From positions 186,001-250,000 of the forward strand of contig JADJPW010000006.1 of assembly GCA_016713035.1 (NCBI GenBank): 64,000 bases of DNA, given 5' to 3'. Under the pieces are notes generated by a model. The model saw nothing but the letters and a program-made list of their open reading frames with translations, made no database searches and had not been told where the DNA came from. Below are positions 36,706 through 45,403 of this stretch, piece by piece (positions within the stretch are counted from its first letter, which is position 1; each line of letters begins with the position of its first letter). This DNA is from Verrucomicrobiaceae bacterium. Lineage in GTDB: Bacteria; Verrucomicrobiota; Verrucomicrobiia; Verrucomicrobiales; Verrucomicrobiaceae. Made by a program: the position numbers and the translations under genes.

Positions 36706-37680
36706 TTACTTGGCTTGTTTGAGGTTCATCATCGGCAGAAACTGCGGAGCCTTGTCATCGAGGATGACCTTGCCAGACACTCCAGGGAGGATTTCGCTCA
36801 TGGTTTCGAGGTAGATACGCTTTTTCGTGACTTCGGGTGCTTTTTTGAATTCGGTGAGCAGTGCGGTGAAGCGTGAGGCATCACCTTCAGCCTCATTGAG
36901 GCGCTTGGTGGCATATCCTTCTGCGGCGCTCATTTTTTGCTTCGCTTCGCCTCGGGCACGCGGGACGGCGCGGAAGTATTCAGCCTTCGCTTGGTTGATG
37001 GTGGACTCTTTTTCCTGCTGGGCCTTGTTCACATCGCTGAAGCTCATTTCCACGCTGCGGGGTGGATTGACGTTGCCGAGCTGGATTTGGTCGATGCGGA
37101 TGCCGATGTTCAGAGTCTTCACGAGGAAGCGCAGGCGCTCGGCAGCTTTGATTTCCATCTCCTGACGGCCCACAGTGAGCACCTCATCCACGCTGCGGTC
37201 GCCTACGACCTCGCGCATGACGGACTGGGAGAGATCCCGCAGAGTCTGCAAAGGGTCACGGAAGGTGAAAAGGTAGGCTTTCGGCTCTTCGATGGTGTAT
37301 TGCACCACCCACTCGACGAGAGCTGTGTTGAGATCGCCCGTGACCATGGTCTTTTCTGCCTCCTGTTCATGAGCACCTTCAGAGTATTGATAAGGATTGG
37401 TGGCACCCACAGTGGCGAAGCCGAATTCCAGCTTCTGCTGCCGATCCACCTCAAGAATGGTAATGGTGTCCACACCCCAAGGGAGCTTGAAGTGCAGTCC
37501 GGGCTTGGTGGTGTCCAGATAGGCCCCGAAGCGCTGCACCACGGCCACGGAATTCATCGGCACGGTGTAAAAGCTCGAAAACAGACCGATGAGCAAGACA
37601 AGGACGACCAAGCCGGTCAGGATCAGCTTGGCATTGATGCGAATCTGAGGAGGCGAGGGGAGAAAACGTGGATCAGCCAT
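36706..37680 (-). CDS. hflK: HflK, SPFH-domain regulator of FtsH protease
   Basis: 324 aa. One membrane helix (LILTGLVVLVLLIGLFSSFY), the SPFH domain (MNSVAVVQRFGAYLDTTKPG), GLHFKLPWGVDTI, and a coiled region with the ERAKAEYFRAVPRARGEAKQ-like helix. The family's typical N-terminal Gly-rich cytosolic tail is short here. Immediately upstream of hflC. ATG at 37680 is in good context. Together with HflC it limits FtsH access to membrane proteins. Confidence 0.9.
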   Translation of the reverse strand: MADPRFLPSPPQIRINAKLILTGLVVLVLLIGLFSSFYTVPMNSVAVVQRFGAYLDTTKPGLHFKLPWGVDTITILEVDRQQKLEFGFATVGATNPYQYSEGAHEQEAEKTMVTGDLNTALVEWVVQYTIEEPKAYLFTFRDPLQTLRDLSQSVMREVVGDRSVDEVLTVGRQEMEIKAAERLRFLVKTLNIGIRIDQIQLGNVNPPRSVEMSFSDVNKAQQEKESTINQAKAEYFRAVPRARGEAKQKMSAAEGYATKRLNEAEGDASRFTALLTEFKKAPEVTKKRIYLETMSEILPGVSGKVILDDKAPQFLPMMNLKQAK

Positions 37681-37747
37681 GCGCAGAGGCTAGGTGGTGA
37701 AGACCTCGCTGGCAATTTCCGAGCCCAACTGTTTTTCACCTCTGGTC

Positions 37748-38089
37748 TCAGGCCGTTACTTTCTTCACAAAGCAGGCTTTTAGGCCGATCGCGACGCCGT
37801 CCATTTTGCAGGAGATTTCGTGATCCCCGTCCACGAGCCGGATCGGCTTGGATTTGGTGCCTACTTTCAGCACGTCGGAGGAGCCCTTCAGCTTGATGTC
37901 TTTGATCATCGCCACGATGTCACCATCTGCGAGGACGTTGCCGTAGGCGTCTTTGACGACGCGTTCAGCATCTGGTGCCTCAGCGGGGGCTTCTTTTGGC
38001 CACTCATGACCACAGGTCATGCATTCAAAACGCTCTGGGTGGTCCAAAACGTCATTCATCTCGCACATGGGGCAGGCTGGTAGGCTCAT
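37748..38089 (-). CDS. PhnA/YjdM-like zinc-ribbon protein
   Basis: 113 aa. A zinc ribbon (ACPMCEMNDVL, FECMTCGHEW) followed by the PhnA domain (VKDAYGNVLADGDIVAMIKD and LKVGTKSKPIRLVDGDHEI). Despite the old name this family (YjdM) is not a proven phosphonate enzyme; its role is unclear. Complete length. It sits between hflK and the next plus-strand gene, with which it is divergent. Confidence 0.9.
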   Translation of the reverse strand: MSLPACPMCEMNDVLDHPERFECMTCGHEWPKEAPAEAPDAERVVKDAYGNVLADGDIVAMIKDIKLKGSSDVLKVGTKSKPIRLVDGDHEISCKMDGVAIGLKACFVKKVTA

Positions 38090-38230
38090 ATCGTGCTGCT
38101 AAAGGACAGCAGGATGAGGCGCTGCACAAGTGTGCCTCTTGGCGAAATGAAAAGGCCTCATGTTCGTAGCCATCCTGCGTGCGTGGCGCTTGCCGGGTGG
38201 ACAGTGCGTGGCATGATCTGCGCCACCATC

Positions 38231-39310
38231 ATGCCTGCCGAAGTCACTGCTTTGAAAAAATACGCCTGTCCAGCCTGTGGGGCTGAGGCGGTCTGGACGC
38301 CATCCAAGAAGGCTCTCGTATGCCCGTATTGCAGCACCATCTCGCCAGCGGAGCTGAAGGCGGATGGCTCGCTCATCGAGGAGAGTGATCTGGTATCCGC
38401 GCTGCGCTCGATCCCAGCGAATAAGCGAGGCTGGGCGGCGGTGCGTAAGACGGTGAAATGCCAGAGCTGCCACGCGATCTCAGTTTTCGATGAAAAGCGT
38501 GTGGCGCAGAGCTGTGACTTCTGTGGATCACCCTCGATCCTGGCAGTCGATGATGTGGCGGCTCCGATCCGGCCCGGTAGTGTGATTCCATTCACCGTCG
38601 CTCAGAGTCAGGTGCGTGAGGATATACGCCGCTGGTATGCCAGCCACTTCTGGGCTCCGAATGCCCTCGGGGACAAGGCGCTGACCGATACGCTGCGTGG
38701 GATGTATTTGCCCTATTGGACCTTCGATTCCCATGCGGAGTGTCCGTGGGAGGCGGAGGCGGGTTATCATTACCATGAGCGTGATAGCCAGGGCCGCACC
38801 GTGGTGCGTACTCGCTGGGAGTATGCCAGTGGGCATGTGACGGCGGATTTTGATGATATGCTGGTGCCTGCATCGAAGGGGGTGCATCCGCAGTTGCTGG
38901 AGGATTTGCAGCCCTTTCCCACGACGACGAATCTCGTGCCCTATGATCCTGGTTATCTCAGTGGCTGGGTGGTGGAGCAGTACCAGATCGACCTACTCGC
39001 CGCAGCACAGGACTCACGCGCACGCATGGAGGCACGTCTGCAGAGCCAATGCGCCGACCAAGTGCCAGGAGACACGCATCGGGGGCTACGCATCGCGCCG
39101 GAGTTCTCCGCGCAGACCTTTAAGCATGTGCTGCTGCCCGTGTGGCTGCTGACATACACCTACGGCACGCGGAACTTCCAGGTCGCCGTCAATGGCGTGA
39201 CTGGCAAGATCACGGGCGAGTATCCGATCAGTTGGGTGAAGGTGATGATCGCCATTCTCATCGGTCTGATCGTGCTCTTCTTCTTCCTGGGCATGCAGGA
39301 GGGGCGATGA
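38231..39310 (+). CDS. zinc-ribbon membrane protein of unknown function
   Basis: About 359 aa from ATG at 38231 (MPAEVTALKKYACPACGAEA); frames further upstream overlap the divergent gene's leader. Two CxxC pairs near the start (CPAC...CPYC) and two more (CQSC...CDFC) form two zinc ribbons, the second like the TFIIB type. A strand-rich middle has LPYWTFDSHAECPWEAEAGY and HVTADFDDMLVPASKG. One C-terminal membrane helix (VMIAILIGLIVLFFFLGM) precedes a short tail. Annotated in other genomes as a 'primosomal protein N-like' family, but it lacks helicase motifs; function unknown. Confidence 0.8.
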   Translation: MPAEVTALKKYACPACGAEAVWTPSKKALVCPYCSTISPAELKADGSLIEESDLVSALRSIPANKRGWAAVRKTVKCQSCHAISVFDEKRVAQSCDFCGSPSILAVDDVAAPIRPGSVIPFTVAQSQVREDIRRWYASHFWAPNALGDKALTDTLRGMYLPYWTFDSHAECPWEAEAGYHYHERDSQGRTVVRTRWEYASGHVTADFDDMLVPASKGVHPQLLEDLQPFPTTTNLVPYDPGYLSGWVVEQYQIDLLAAAQDSRARMEARLQSQCADQVPGDTHRGLRIAPEFSAQTFKHVLLPVWLLTYTYGTRNFQVAVNGVTGKITGEYPISWVKVMIAILIGLIVLFFFLGMQEGR

Positions 39311-39466
39311 GTTCGCTACTTGCCTGCTTAGGGAATCCCGAATAGCATGCAGGCATGACATTGACCTGGGAACGCATTTGTGAGGGCTGCTCGCGAGGCG
39401 ATCTGCCCTACTAGATCGAAACGAACCACCCAATTCTCCCATACCGATCGTCAACGACTGATTTAT

Positions 39467-40312
39467 ATGTCCTCCTCTCACGAGCCTCGCATCCCCCTGC
39501 TGCCCACGCTGATGACAGCGGGGAATCTGCTCTGCGGTTTCGCCGCCATTTTGCAAATCTGGAGCGGGCACTTCCATTACGCCATCGTGCTCATTTTGGC
39601 CGCGTGTGTCTTTGATGCCCTAGATGGCCGTGTGGCACGCATGAGCGGTGCAGAGAGCCCTTTTGGCCGTGAGCTCGATTCACTGGCGGACATTGTGAGC
39701 TTCGGCGTAGCACCAGCGCTGCTGGTGCATGAAATCGTGCTCAAGGATCTGGATCGGCCGACAGGCATGGGTTGGCTCATTTCCTGCGCTTATCTGGTCT
39801 GTGGTGCGATGCGGCTCGCGCGGTTTAATTGCCTCGCTGCGGCCGATGTGAAGTGCAGCAGCAAGAGCTTCCGCGGCTGCCCCATCCCCGCAGCAGCAGG
39901 CGTCATCTCCTCACTCACCTTACTCATTCTCTGGCTGGACAGCAGCGAGCGTGAGATCGGTGCGTGGAAATATGCCCTGGCCGTGCTCATGGCACTCCTC
40001 TCCTACCTCATGGTCAGCGATCTGGAGTATCCCAGCTTCAAAGCGGTGAACTGGCGCACGAAGCGCTCTTTTCACTGGGTGCTCGTCAGCATCTTCATGA
40101 TCACCTTCACCGTGGTGAACTGGCAGTGGATGCCGAGTGTCATCTTTGTCAGTTACCTGCTCTACGGACTCATCCGCCCGTGGGTGAGTCGGAAATGGCG
40201 CCGCGAGATCGAAATCGAGCCCGAAGTGCCCGATACGGACAACGTGGACGAGCGAGCCGCCCTCGAAGGCGACGATGAGGAGGCCATCTCACGCGAAAAT
40301 GCCCTTCATTGA
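39467..40312 (+). CDS. pssA: CDP-diacylglycerol-serine O-phosphatidyltransferase
   Basis: 281 aa from ATG at 39467 (MSSSHEPRIPLLPTLMTAGN). The CDP-alcohol phosphotransferase signature DG-x2-AR-x8-G-x3-D-x3-D is intact (DGRVAR, then GRELDSLAD). Start LLPTLMTAGNLLCGFAAIL is typical of the PssA type. About eight hydrophobic helices follow and a charged C-terminal tail. It makes phosphatidylserine, the precursor of phosphatidylethanolamine. The decarboxylase gene psd is not next to it. Confidence 0.9.
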   Translation: MSSSHEPRIPLLPTLMTAGNLLCGFAAILQIWSGHFHYAIVLILAACVFDALDGRVARMSGAESPFGRELDSLADIVSFGVAPALLVHEIVLKDLDRPTGMGWLISCAYLVCGAMRLARFNCLAAADVKCSSKSFRGCPIPAAAGVISSLTLLILWLDSSEREIGAWKYALAVLMALLSYLMVSDLEYPSFKAVNWRTKRSFHWVLVSIFMITFTVVNWQWMPSVIFVSYLLYGLIRPWVSRKWRREIEIEPEVPDTDNVDERAALEGDDEEAISRENALH

Positions 40313-40399
40313 TGCGATTCCGGTTCTAACTGAACATTTCGTCACAAAAAGCATTTTCTATAAGGCGAAGCTCCGCTAAGAGCGCCGCGCCCAACTCCC

Positions 40400-41629
40400 A
40401 TGGCAGACTTCCACCAGCACGCCCGCGTACCCACGCTGCATCATCTCGCTCACGCAGATGGTACTGAGCGTGAGGAGGAGCTCCGCGTGCTCGCCACTCA
40501 AAAGCCCGTGGCGCTGCTGCTGCCAGCGCTCTTTGCCGAGTGTGAGCGGCCCGCGCTGCCGCGCATCCTGGAGCGTGCCGCAGATATGTCTCACATCTCA
40601 GAGATCGTACTGAGCATGAATGTGATGGATGCCTCACAGCATGAGATGGCGGTGGAACTATGCCGCCGCATGCTGCGCGGGAAGCCCGCCCGCATTCTCT
40701 GGAATGATGGTCCGGGCATGCGCGGCCTTTTTGAGCGCATGGAGCAGAATGGGCTGCCCGGCTTCTTTGCTGGAAAAGGCACCAATATCTGGACCGGCAT
40801 CGCCAGCCTCCACGCACGCGGCTTTAGTGGCATCGTCGTCAGTCATGACACGGACATCCTCAATTACAGCCGCGATTTGATCTCACGCCTGCTCTATCCG
40901 CTGCTGCATCCGCGCATGGGCTACCGCTTTGCAAAAGGATATTATAGCCGTGTCGCCGAGCGGCTCTACGGGCGTGTGACGCGGCTGCTGATCTTCCCCA
41001 TGATCGCGGCTTGTCGCGATGTACTAGGGCCGAAACCGCTGCTCGAGCACCTAGAGAGCTTCCGCTACCCCTTGAGTGGCGAGTTCGCTGCGGAGATGGG
41101 CGCTTTGAACAGCTTTTCACTCCCCGGTGGCTGGGGCTTGGAGATCGCGATGATGTGCGAGACCTTTCATAAGCTCTCTGCGCCAGAAATCTGCCAGGTG
41201 GACCTGGGATTCCACTATGAACACCGGCATCGCAGTCTGAAACCGGCACAAAGTGGCATCCAGGAGCCCGGACTCGTCACCGCCGCAGCCGATGTGGCGC
41301 GGTGCTTAGCCTATCAAGTCCTGCGCGACACGGAGCCCCGCAGTGCAGAGGAGATGCTACGCCTCATCATCGCCCGCTACCGTGTGCGAGCCACCGAGTG
41401 GCTGCTGCGCTATGAGCATGTCGCCCTGCTCAATGGCCTGGAGCATGATCCTGATGAGGAAACTGCTGCTGTGAATGCTTTTGGCCGCGCTCTGGACCGC
41501 CTCTTGGAAAAAAACGATCCTACAAGTCTCCATGTGCCCGCTCTGCGTCCCTCGGTGCGCAGCACTCTGACGCGTATCCCAGAATTGGCCACGCTGATTG
41601 AGGACGGAACGACCATCGTGAATGCCTAG
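40400..41629 (+). CDS. glucosyl-3-phosphoglycerate synthase-like glycosyltransferase
   Basis: 409 aa. A GT-A glycosyltransferase of the GpgS/MpgS type: ALLLPALFAECERPALPRIL, then GKGTNIWTGIASLHARG, a DxD-type VVSHDTDILNYSRDL and a C-terminal GGWGLEIAMMCETFH segment near the conserved acceptor site. GpgS makes glucosyl-3-phosphoglycerate, precursor of the compatible solute glucosylglycerate. A neighbouring phosphatase (GpgP) is not seen. It ends with TAG at 41627-41629, again a normal stop. Confidence 0.8.
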   Translation: MADFHQHARVPTLHHLAHADGTEREEELRVLATQKPVALLLPALFAECERPALPRILERAADMSHISEIVLSMNVMDASQHEMAVELCRRMLRGKPARILWNDGPGMRGLFERMEQNGLPGFFAGKGTNIWTGIASLHARGFSGIVVSHDTDILNYSRDLISRLLYPLLHPRMGYRFAKGYYSRVAERLYGRVTRLLIFPMIAACRDVLGPKPLLEHLESFRYPLSGEFAAEMGALNSFSLPGGWGLEIAMMCETFHKLSAPEICQVDLGFHYEHRHRSLKPAQSGIQEPGLVTAAADVARCLAYQVLRDTEPRSAEEMLRLIIARYRVRATEWLLRYEHVALLNGLEHDPDEETAAVNAFGRALDRLLEKNDPTSLHVPALRPSVRSTLTRIPELATLIEDGTTIVNA

Positions 41630-41635
41630 CCAGCA

Positions 41636-42652
41636 TCAGCGCCCTGCGGATGCGAGCGCTTTTTTCTCTGCCTCCAAAATGGCTAAAGAGGCCGCTTGGC
41701 GGGCTTTTTGTTTCGCTTCGTATTCAGCCTGGGCCTGGGCACGGGCTTCTGCGCGGCGGGCTTTGGCGGCTTCCTCAGCTTGCTGTGCGGCTTGGCGTTC
41801 GGCGTCCTGTTTGGCTTTCAGGGCAGCGGCAGCGGCTTTCATGGCCTCGACCTCCTGTTGGGCCTGGAGTCGTGCGGCAGCGGCGGCTTCCTTCGCCGCT
41901 TCACGTTCGGCAAGGGCTAGCGCCTTGGCCTCAGCGGCAGCTTGGCGGGCAGCGGCCTGTTCTGCCAGCAATCGGGCTTTTTCAGCAGCCTTCTCAGCGG
42001 CGGCTTGTTCTTTAGCGAGGCGTTGAGCCTCCTTTTCCGCCATCAAATGAGCTTTCGCCTCAGCGGCAGCTTGTTTCGCGGCTTCTCTCTCCGCATCGGC
42101 TTGGGCTTTTGCGGCGGCCTTTTCAGCGGTGGCCTGTTCTTTGGCGAGCCGTTGGGCTTCTTTTTCTGCGGCTGCCGCAGCGCGGGCCTCGGCCTTTTCA
42201 GCCGCTGCCTGCTCTTTCGCGATCCGTTGAGCTTCCTTTTCGGCGAGCAGTTGTGCCTTCGCCTCAGCGGCTGCGATTTTGGCCGCTTCGCGTTCAGCTT
42301 CGGCCTGGGCCTTGGCCGCAGCTTTTTCGGCGGCAGCCTGCTCCTTCGCGAGACGCTGCGCCTCCTTCTCCTCTAGCGCAGCCGCACGGGCAGCCTCCTT
42401 CTCGAGCGCTGCCTGCTCGCGGGCACGGATCGCGGCCTCCTTGGCGGCCAGATCAGCGCTTACCCGGGCTTCTAGCGCCGTCTTCAGGCTATCCACCAGA
42501 GTGAGCAAGCGCTGGGAAAGCTCCGCAGACTCCTCCAGCAGCGACGGAGCGGCCTCATGCAGCACATGGGCCTGAAGATCGAGAGATTGGAGCTTTTGGG
42601 CGGCGTCGGTGAGCTGGGCGAGGAAGCGGGGATCTGGCTTGGTGGTCGTCAT
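41636..42652 (-). CDS. Ala/Glu/Lys-rich coiled-coil protein with internal repeats
   Basis: 338 aa of low complexity. A short N-terminal region (about 70 residues: LTDAAQKLQSLDLQAHVLHE) is followed by long repeats of the motif EKEAQRLAKEQAAAEKA, present about four times at 43- and 25-residue spacing, and then shorter Ala-rich heptads to the end. It is predicted to be a very long single coiled coil like the stalk of TolA, but has no membrane helix or TolA domain. Probably a cytosolic structural or spacer protein. The repeats are likely to vary in number between strains. Confidence 0.75.
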   Translation of the reverse strand: MTTTKPDPRFLAQLTDAAQKLQSLDLQAHVLHEAAPSLLEESAELSQRLLTLVDSLKTALEARVSADLAAKEAAIRAREQAALEKEAARAAALEEKEAQRLAKEQAAAEKAAAKAQAEAEREAAKIAAAEAKAQLLAEKEAQRIAKEQAAAEKAEARAAAAAEKEAQRLAKEQATAEKAAAKAQADAEREAAKQAAAEAKAHLMAEKEAQRLAKEQAAAEKAAEKARLLAEQAAARQAAAEAKALALAEREAAKEAAAAARLQAQQEVEAMKAAAAALKAKQDAERQAAQQAEEAAKARRAEARAQAQAEYEAKQKARQAASLAILEAEKKALASAGR

Positions 42653-42750
42653 TCGATGAGTCGTGTTTTTTTCTGGAAAAGGGCCGCCATGAATGAAGAC
42701 GGATACCTCGCTGTAAAGCAGATCGCGTCATCAGCTTCGGCTTCCCCATT

Positions 42751-43488
42751 TCAGCGGTAGCGGGATAGTCCCTCTAAATAGCGCTGAGCAGGCTCCGTGC
42801 GTGGTCGGGCAAAGAAATCCACCGCTGGCCCGCTCTCCAGGACTCGGCCCTCGGCGAGAAAGACCACCCAATCCGCCACTTTCCGCGCAAAACTAATCTC
42901 GTGCGTGGCTAGCACGATGCTCTGTCCAGCCTCCGCTAGCTCCCGGATGACATCGAGCACCTCGCCCGTCATGACTGGATCGAGCGCAGACGTGGGCTCA
43001 TCCAGCAGCAATAACTGCGGACGCGGCGCGAGAGCCCGTGCGATAGCTGCACGCTGCTGCTGCCCGCCAGAAAGCTGCGCCGGGCGCTTCTGGGCATGAT
43101 CTGCCAGCCCCAGACGCGTGAGCAGCTCCGTAGCACGAGCCGCAGCCGCCTCCCCGCTGAGTCCATGCACCTCACGCAGCGGGAGGCAGATGTTTTCATG
43201 CGCAGTGAGATGCGGGAAAAGATTGTAGCCCTGGAAAACAAAGCCGTTTTGTCGCCGCGCCGCCAGTGCCAGCTCTTCGTCATGGGGTAGCTCCGCACCG
43301 TCGATCCACACACTGCCCGCCTGCGGCACCAGCAGGGCACCGAGGACGCGGAGCAGGGTGGATTTCCCCCCGCCAGAGGGGCCCAGCAGTGCCACAACCC
43401 GTGCGCTGGCATCCGTGCAGAAATCCGCCCCATCCAGCGCAGGGTGCTTTCCGAAGTGCTTGGTGACCTGTCGAGCCTCAAGTTTCAT
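42751..43488 (-). CDS. amino-acid ABC transporter ATP-binding protein, GlnQ-like
   Basis: 245 aa from ATG at 43488 (MKLEARQVTKHFGKHPALDG); a longer frame would extend into the permease. Walker A GPSGGGKSTL, Q-loop VFQGYNLFPHLT, signature LSGGQQQRAAIARAL, Walker B LLLDEPTSALDP and the H-loop VLATHEISFA are all present. The GlnQ/HisP-type LFPHLTAHENICLP fits polar amino-acid import. It overlaps the upstream permease by 11 bp on the same strand (translational coupling). Confidence 0.92.
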   Translation of the reverse strand: MKLEARQVTKHFGKHPALDGADFCTDASARVVALLGPSGGGKSTLLRVLGALLVPQAGSVWIDGAELPHDEELALAARRQNGFVFQGYNLFPHLTAHENICLPLREVHGLSGEAAAARATELLTRLGLADHAQKRPAQLSGGQQQRAAIARALAPRPQLLLLDEPTSALDPVMTGEVLDVIRELAEAGQSIVLATHEISFARKVADWVVFLAEGRVLESGPAVDFFARPRTEPAQRYLEGLSRYR

Positions 43489-44236
43489 ATGCGAATCTCC
43501 CTTCCAAACGCCGCGCCAGCCAGGCCAACGGCAGGGTGACAGCCAGATACGCCAGCGCCAGCGGGATATACCCCTCCAGCGGCGCATAGCTCGCCGCATT
43601 CATGATGCGTACTTTTTGCACCAGCTCCTCGATGCCGATCACCGACAGTAGAGATGAATCCTTCAGCAGGGAAACCAACTGCCCAGTGCTCCCAGGCAGA
43701 GCCCGCCGCAGTGCCTGCGGCACCACGACAAAGCGGTAGGTCTGCATCCGGTCAAAACCCACCGCCCGGGCCGCCTCTAGCTGCGAGGCGCTGATACTCT
43801 CCACCGCCCCACGAAAAACCTCCGCCAGATACGCCGCATGAAACACGCCCAATAAAAAGACCCCCACCAGAACTGGCGAGCCCACCCGTAGCGCCTCCGC
43901 CACGATGTAGTAGCCGATCAAAAGCTGCACCAGCAGCGGTGAGCCGCGGATCACCGCCACCACAGCACCGCAGAGCATCCTCAGCGGCTCAGAGCCAGCC
44001 CTCCGGCCCAGCATCAGCAGGAAACCCAGCACGATACTCACCCCCATCGCCGCGACAGACACCATCAAAGTCGTGAGCCATCCATAAAGAAACTCCACGC
44101 GGTAGCGCCAAACACCTGACCAGTTCCACCGGTAATCCACCGCCAAAAACAAGCCGTATAATCCAGCCATGAGCACCAAAAACATCCCCACAACCCAGAA
44201 CGGGCGATGCAGGCGGCTTGGTTGAATAAAAGACAT
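43478..44236 (-). CDS. amino-acid ABC transporter permease, HisM/GlnP-like
   Basis: 252 aa, five to six membrane helices. The family starts with a characteristic segment (FLYGWLTTLMVSVAAMGVSI), and the EAA loop EAARAVGFDRMQTYRFVVVP precedes PQALRRALPGSTGQLVSLLK. It pairs with the ATPase overlapping its stop. No periplasmic amino-acid binding protein gene lies in the window, so the receptor must be encoded elsewhere. Substrate class (His/Glu/Gln/Arg-like) is from family knowledge only. Confidence 0.92.
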   Translation of the reverse strand: MSFIQPSRLHRPFWVVGMFLVLMAGLYGLFLAVDYRWNWSGVWRYRVEFLYGWLTTLMVSVAAMGVSIVLGFLLMLGRRAGSEPLRMLCGAVVAVIRGSPLLVQLLIGYYIVAEALRVGSPVLVGVFLLGVFHAAYLAEVFRGAVESISASQLEAARAVGFDRMQTYRFVVVPQALRRALPGSTGQLVSLLKDSSLLSVIGIEELVQKVRIMNAASYAPLEGYIPLALAYLAVTLPLAWLARRLEGRFAYET

Positions 44237-44600
44237 AGTCAGCAGAGCCGTGAGTCAAAGGTCAAGCCAAGCAAAGGTCAACCATGGCTTCATACAGCCT
44301 CTATTTGCTACTTCGGTGGCCTTATTACACTGGCTCTATTCCGTGCGCTTTTCCCGTGTGATGCTGATTTGTATGAAAGTGTTCACGAATAGGAAAGATT
44401 TACATCAACTAGCATTTTGCTATTGCATTTTTGACAGAGAGTCGCAAATCTACCAATTATTCTCGAAAACGACATAACCCGCAGCGGGGAGAACTATTAA
44501 AATAATGATAATTAAGTTAGTTTAATCAGCTTCTTCCCATTCGGCCCTACTTCCCGATATCAACCACAACAAGACCTAGAAACCACTGCTCCTCTCTATT
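44237..44600. other. 364-bp AT-rich intergenic region between divergent operons
   Basis: The gap contains promoters for both directions by position, but no site stands out strongly. It holds several AT-rich runs (AACTATTAAAATAATGATAA near 44490-44512) and no convincing ORF. Nothing else seen. Confidence 0.5.
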
Positions 44601-45188
44601 ATGGCCGACACTGCCCCGCCCGAACTCATGACGGTCAAGGAAACTGCGGAATACCTCCGCATTCCTCTGCCCACAGTCTATTATCTCGTTCAGCGCGGCC
44701 AGTTGCCGGCTGTGCAAATCGGTGGCCGCTGGCGCATCAAGCGCAGCCTGCTCGACCGTGACGTCTTGCGCAAAGACGAAGAAAGCGGCGGCCAGCCCAC
44801 CGTCCTCGTGGTGGATGATGACCCCGCGCTCCAGGCTCTATTCAAGCAGTTCCTCAAGCGTGCTGGCTTCGGGCGCTTGGTCGTCGGCACTGGCTCAGAG
44901 GCCGTCGCGATGGCCAAAAAGCAGAAATTCGACTTCGTCTTCCTCGACCTCAAACTGCCGGACATCCCAGGGGACGAGGTTTACTCCCAGCTCAAGGCCC
45001 TGCACCCAGACCTCCCCATTGTGGTCATCACAGGTTACCCTGATAGCGAAATCCTCAGCCGCATCCTGTCTCACGGCCCCGTCACGGTCATCAAGAAGCC
45101 CATCGAGTATGATCAGCTCAATCTCGCTGTGAAGCAGCTCGGCCACAAAGGCTTTGAAAACGCCACCGCCTCTGCCGCCCTCGCCTAA
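44601..45188 (+). CDS. excisionase-type HTH fused to a response-regulator receiver domain
   Basis: 195 aa. Residues about 9-55 are a MerR/Xis-type winged helix (LMTVKETAEYLRIPLPTVYY, then LPAVQIGGRWRIKRSLLDRD). Residues about 66-185 are a CheY-like receiver: acidic pair VLVVDDDPALQ, phospho-acceptor Asp in FVFLDLKLPD, Thr in VVITGYPDSE and Lys in VIKKPIEY. It is presumably a phosphorylation-controlled DNA-binding switch; the histidine kinase is not nearby. The HTH-first order is unusual, since most regulators place it C-terminal. A hairpin terminator follows before cas9. Confidence 0.85.
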   Translation: MADTAPPELMTVKETAEYLRIPLPTVYYLVQRGQLPAVQIGGRWRIKRSLLDRDVLRKDEESGGQPTVLVVDDDPALQALFKQFLKRAGFGRLVVGTGSEAVAMAKKQKFDFVFLDLKLPDIPGDEVYSQLKALHPDLPIVVITGYPDSEILSRILSHGPVTVIKKPIEYDQLNLAVKQLGHKGFENATASAALA

Positions 45189-45220
45189 ACGCGGCCGCAG
45201 ACAAGAGCGCAAAAGACTCT

Positions 45221-45254
45221 AGCCCGTTCCACCTCCGCGTGGGGCGGGCTTTTG
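45221..45254 (+). terminator. rho-independent terminator after the HTH-receiver gene
   Basis: AGCCCG TT CCAC, loop CTCCGC, GTGG GG CGGGCT followed by TTTT: a 12-bp stem with two G-T pairs and a T-tract. It separates the regulator's transcript from the cas operon. Confidence 0.85.
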
Positions 45255-45364
45255 CATGGTCGGCCCCATATAGAGCCACGCAACACCCTGGACCGCGCAT
45301 GAGCACCTTTGAGCCTGACGGCAACACGGGCTAAATGCCCAAAATCCTAGTTCTATCTGTCCAC

Positions 45365-45393
45365 TTGCTTTTTTTAGGTGAATTAGGTAAGAT
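45365..45393 (+). promoter_or_regulatory. sigma-70-like promoter of the cas9 operon
   Basis: TTGCTT (45365-45370), 17 bp, TAAGAT (45388-45393). Transcription would start near 45400, only about four bases before the ATG at 45404, giving a nearly leaderless mRNA. The -10 box is identical to that of the tracrRNA promoter at the other end of the operon. Confidence 0.6.
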
Positions 45394-45403
45394 AACGGCA
45401 TCT

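Noticed and set aside
28532..41629. Genome-wide reassignment of TAG as sense codon
   Set aside because: ppk (28532) and the gene at 40400-41629 end at TAG with normal protein lengths, so TAG is an ordinary stop here.
45335..45403. Upstream ATG for cas9
   Set aside because: The extra 23 residues lack similarity to Cas9 N-termini and contain the -35/-10 boxes.
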